Shown here piece by piece: positions 61,874 through 64,000 of a DNA stretch of 64,000 bases. Numbering within the stretch: the stretch's first letter is position 1; every line of letters begins with the position of its first letter. The notes below the pieces were generated by a model. That model ran no database searches. It was not told the DNA's origin and worked only from the letters and a program-made list of their open reading frames with translations. Origin of the DNA: CAWEDP01 sp963807925 (lineage in GTDB: Bacteria > Acidobacteriota > Vicinamibacteria > Vicinamibacterales > CAVVIG01). Where the stretch lies: the NCBI GenBank assembly GCA_963807925.1, contig CAWEDP010000002.1, positions 2,666,001 through 2,730,000 on the forward strand. Reading direction: 5' to 3'. The position numbers and the translations under genes were made by a program.

Positions 61874-63475
61874 CTAGCGCAGCTCAATCACGCGGGATCC
61901 GGCCGGAAGATCCGCAAGCTGGATTTGACCGGGCCCGACGTAGCGAAGATGGTGTCTCGCCTGCGTCTCGGCGGTCGCTGTGTCGGTGAGGAACTGCACG
62001 ACGTGGACGTCCAGTCCGTGCGGCACCACGACCACGTACTTCGGCACGTCGGCGGGAAGCGCGCGGATTTGGTCGGCCTTGTCGGAGTCGGCCTTGTCGA
62101 ACGCCCGCGCCGTCGCCGGATCGGGCCCCCACACGTGAAAGTAGGTGACAAAGCTGTCGGCAACGGTGGCCGCGCCGCCGAGACACCAGGCGACCGTCAG
62201 AAACGCGGGTCCCCGGCCCTTCAGACGATTCCGGGCCCACCGCACGCTGGCGTCGTAGGCACCCACCGCGCCGATCGCGGCGAAGGTGAACACCGGCGGC
62301 GTCATCAGGACGGCACGGAGCGCATGCGGGAGATCCTCGTCGGACAGCACGGCTGGAAGCGCTCCGATCGCGAGCCAGCAGACGAGAAAGAAGTGCGGCG
62401 CTTCCCGTGCCGCGCGCGCCAGCGACCGCGACAGCCCCCACAGAAACAGCAGCCCGATCGGCCAGAAGAGCTCCGGACGTCCAAGACGCGACACGATCTG
62501 CTGTTGGCCGGCGCTCGCCCCCAAAAGCGCGGCCAGGCTGCCGAGCCATGGGCGCCCGGTCAGGTTGTGCCGCGGGTTGGTGTCGCCCACCACGTTGAAC
62601 ATCGCCATCGTCACGGCCAGGTTGCGGGCGAGGCGACCGACAGGGGTCTTCGATTCGAAGACCGAGATCTGACCGGCGCGACCGAAGAAATCGCGTGGAT
62701 GGCCGACGAAGTAGATCGCGAGCGGCGCGGTCGCGATCACCGCCCCGGCGAGGACCACGGTCACGTGCACCCGGAAGGCGCGGGTCCTCCCCTGCCGTCG
62801 GGCGTCCACGCGCTGCAGCGCGAACAGCACGACCGCCAGCAGCGGCACGACTCGATACGCGGTGTAGGAATGAAACCCGAGGCCGAACACCAGACCCGCC
62901 AGCAGCGCCAGGGGCCAGCTCGCGCGCCTCCAGCTCACGAGCAGGAGATAGAACGCCCAGACGGTCCAGAACGGCGCCCCGATCGCGCGAAGTCCGAGCC
63001 GCGAGACGAGAACGTGCCAGATGCTCGTGGCGACGAGGAACGTGGCGACGAGGGCGATCCGCGCCCCGTCGCCCGGTCCACCGGTGCTTGCGCCGGCCAG
63101 CCCGCCGCCTGCGGCAAACAGCTCGCGGATCAACCAGAACAGCCCGGCGAGTGTCCCGACGCCGAACACGGCTGACACGGCGCGTAAGGCCCACGGCCTG
63201 GGGCCGAAGAGCCACACGGACACGGCCTGAAGGTTGATGAACAGCCCCTCGCGACCGTTGTTCGCCGGATAGAACACTCGGACGGCATGGTCGTGGACGA
63301 CCCGCAGCGCGTCGATGCCGTTGATGGCCTCGTCGGAGTGAAGGCCCGGGGGGTAGCGCGGCAGATGGTACAGGCGCAGAAAGGCGCCGACGAGAAGGAT
63401 CGCCGCCAGCGCCAGGACGACGGCGCGCCGCGGCGGCGCTTCGCCACCTCGCCGCTCGGTGTCGGCAGCCCCCAA
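61874..63475 (-). CDS. GT39-like membrane glycosyltransferase
   Basis: A 533-residue polytopic membrane protein (start TTG at 63475; no good ribosome-binding site). The first loop after the initial helix (VVLALAAILLVGAFLRLYHL) reads YPPGLHSDEAINGIDALRVV, the acidic DE motif of dolichyl-phosphate-mannose-type GT39/ArnT enzymes. Ten or so further helices follow, for example FHSYTAYRVVPLLAVVLFAL and LFWPIGLLFLWGLSRSLARA, and a soluble C-terminal end. It should use a polyprenyl-phosphate sugar and act on the outer side of the membrane. A second GT-C protein sits at 19719. Confidence 0.82.
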   Translation of the reverse strand: MGAADTERRGGEAPPRRAVVLALAAILLVGAFLRLYHLPRYPPGLHSDEAINGIDALRVVHDHAVRVFYPANNGREGLFINLQAVSVWLFGPRPWALRAVSAVFGVGTLAGLFWLIRELFAAGGGLAGASTGGPGDGARIALVATFLVATSIWHVLVSRLGLRAIGAPFWTVWAFYLLLVSWRRASWPLALLAGLVFGLGFHSYTAYRVVPLLAVVLFALQRVDARRQGRTRAFRVHVTVVLAGAVIATAPLAIYFVGHPRDFFGRAGQISVFESKTPVGRLARNLAVTMAMFNVVGDTNPRHNLTGRPWLGSLAALLGASAGQQQIVSRLGRPELFWPIGLLFLWGLSRSLARAAREAPHFFLVCWLAIGALPAVLSDEDLPHALRAVLMTPPVFTFAAIGAVGAYDASVRWARNRLKGRGPAFLTVAWCLGGAATVADSFVTYFHVWGPDPATARAFDKADSDKADQIRALPADVPKYVVVVPHGLDVHVVQFLTDTATAETQARHHLRYVGPGQIQLADLPAGSRVIELR

Positions 63476-63479
63476 GGAG

Positions 63480-64000
63480 CTACTGCAGGAGGCCGGTCGT
63501 GTTGCGCTTCGGCACGTAGCCGACCGGGATGCGCGTCACCTCTTTCATCGATCGCACATCGACGACCGAGACGTCGTTGGTCACGGGATTGGCCACGTAC
63601 GCGGTCCTGCCGTCCGGCGTGAGCGTGACCCAGCCGGCGCCTTTGCCGCCGAGCTCGGCACTCCCCACCAGCTGAAGGTCCGGCAGCGAGTACCAGGTAC
63701 AGGTAATTGTTCAACCGGCTGCAGACCACGAGCGTCCTGCCGTCGGCGGTCACGGCCATGCCGTGCGACGGATCGGAACCCGCGGTGACCGGGGCCTTGC
63801 CCGGCGGCAGGTCGGGGTTCTTGATCCGCCGGATTTCCTTGTGCGTCGCGAAGTCCACGACGGCGAAGCCGTTGAAATCGGTCAGCTGGACGAAGATCCA
63901 CCTGGTCGAGCCGTCGGCATTCGCCGCAAACGCCATCGGACGGATGCCGAGATCCATCTCGAGCGTCCACGCCGGCTGCTCGGTCGCCGCGTCGAACACG
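63480..64000 (-). CDS. YncE-like beta-propeller protein, partial and frameshifted
   Basis: Enters from the right edge and ends at 63480. One frame reads MAFAANADGSTRWIFVQLTD, VVDFATHKEIRRIKNPDLPP and HGMAVTADGRTLVVCSRLNN; the other reads LGGKGAGWVTLTPDGRTAYV and ANPVTNDVSVVDVRSMKEVT. Dropping one base at the CC on the minus strand near 63697 joins them as NNYLYWYSLPDLQLVGSAE. The repeated DGRTxYVAN-type blades with V-D-V-x-S at their ends are those of YncE/cytochrome-cd1-like propellers. The stop precedes the glycosyltransferase TTG by 4 bp. Role unknown. Confidence 0.78.

Noticed and set aside
58125..61877. Plus-strand open frame of 1250 codons
   Set aside because: It crosses four well-supported minus-strand genes (nucleosidase, sigma factor, YciI, MBL hydrolase) and has no recognisable domain.

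Overview
The window is very GC-rich bacterial chromosome with tight gene packing; several neighbouring genes overlap by 4 bp and several convergent pairs end within about 15 bp of each other. The gene content suggests an Acidobacteriota member of the Vicinamibacteria type: a DUF1552/DUF1592/ankyrin gene set, an ADOP-type ABC permease, many twin-arginine-exported hydrolases, DUF6152, and an ECF42-type sigma factor beside a YciI protein. This placement is an inference from family content; no rRNA is present.

Region 1 (1-10079, minus strand) is part of an extracellular contractile injection system (eCIS). In transcription order it holds sheath, tube, a zinc-motif baseplate-like protein, a disordered basic/proline-rich protein, a DUF4255 (Afp16/Pvc16-like) cap, an Afp15-like AAA+ ATPase, a 109-residue helical protein, and a very large protein that runs off the left edge. 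The large protein starts with GTG at 2818 and is open for at least 939 codons. It has a disordered leader, a long helical stalk and a hydrophobic hairpin, and is the best candidate here for an undescribed component or cargo. Sheath and baseplate-like genes each carry a frameshift. An orphan D12-class adenine methyltransferase is divergent from the operon.

Region 2 (11297-16827) has a PEGA-domain membrane protein, a secreted TonB-C-like protein and an SGNH hydrolase, then PPK2, a small coiled-coil protein and a saccharopine-dehydrogenase-like protein. Region 3 (16864-18717) is a repair-poor spot: an ABC-ATPase remnant and an intact IS4-family element (17280-18711). The element has 20-bp inverted repeats and sits inside a copy of a palindromic interspersed repeat (core GTCCGGCTTCAGCCGGAC), with a 6-bp duplication. 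The same palindrome recurs at 15581-15665 and 23183-23373.

Region 4 (18768-25153) has a glutathionyl-hydroquinone-reductase-like GST, a GT-C glycosyltransferase, truA, two dienelactone hydrolases and a DUF3810 protein. Region 5 (25340-33172) is the conserved housekeeping core: tRNA-Leu(UAG), tig, clpP, clpX, lon, engB, rho. engB and rho appear to share 124 bp in different frames.

Region 6 (33205-64000) is mostly envelope and periplasmic metabolism: OsmC, cupins, a POT transporter, a porin divergent from a GH36 galactosidase, a SLATT protein, a tandem alpha/beta hydrolase lacking both nucleophile serines, an ADOP permease, the ankyrin/DUF1592/DUF1552 operon, a carboxylesterase, a two-gene YeeE/YedE transporter, an exported nucleosidase, the ECF sigma/YciI pair, a metallo-beta-lactamase-fold hydrolase, a GT39-like transferase and a beta-propeller protein cut by the right edge.

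Four genes (7197, 8474, 51606, 63480) are interrupted by single-base shifts, each repaired by dropping one base. That common pattern points to base-calling or assembly errors more than to real decay.
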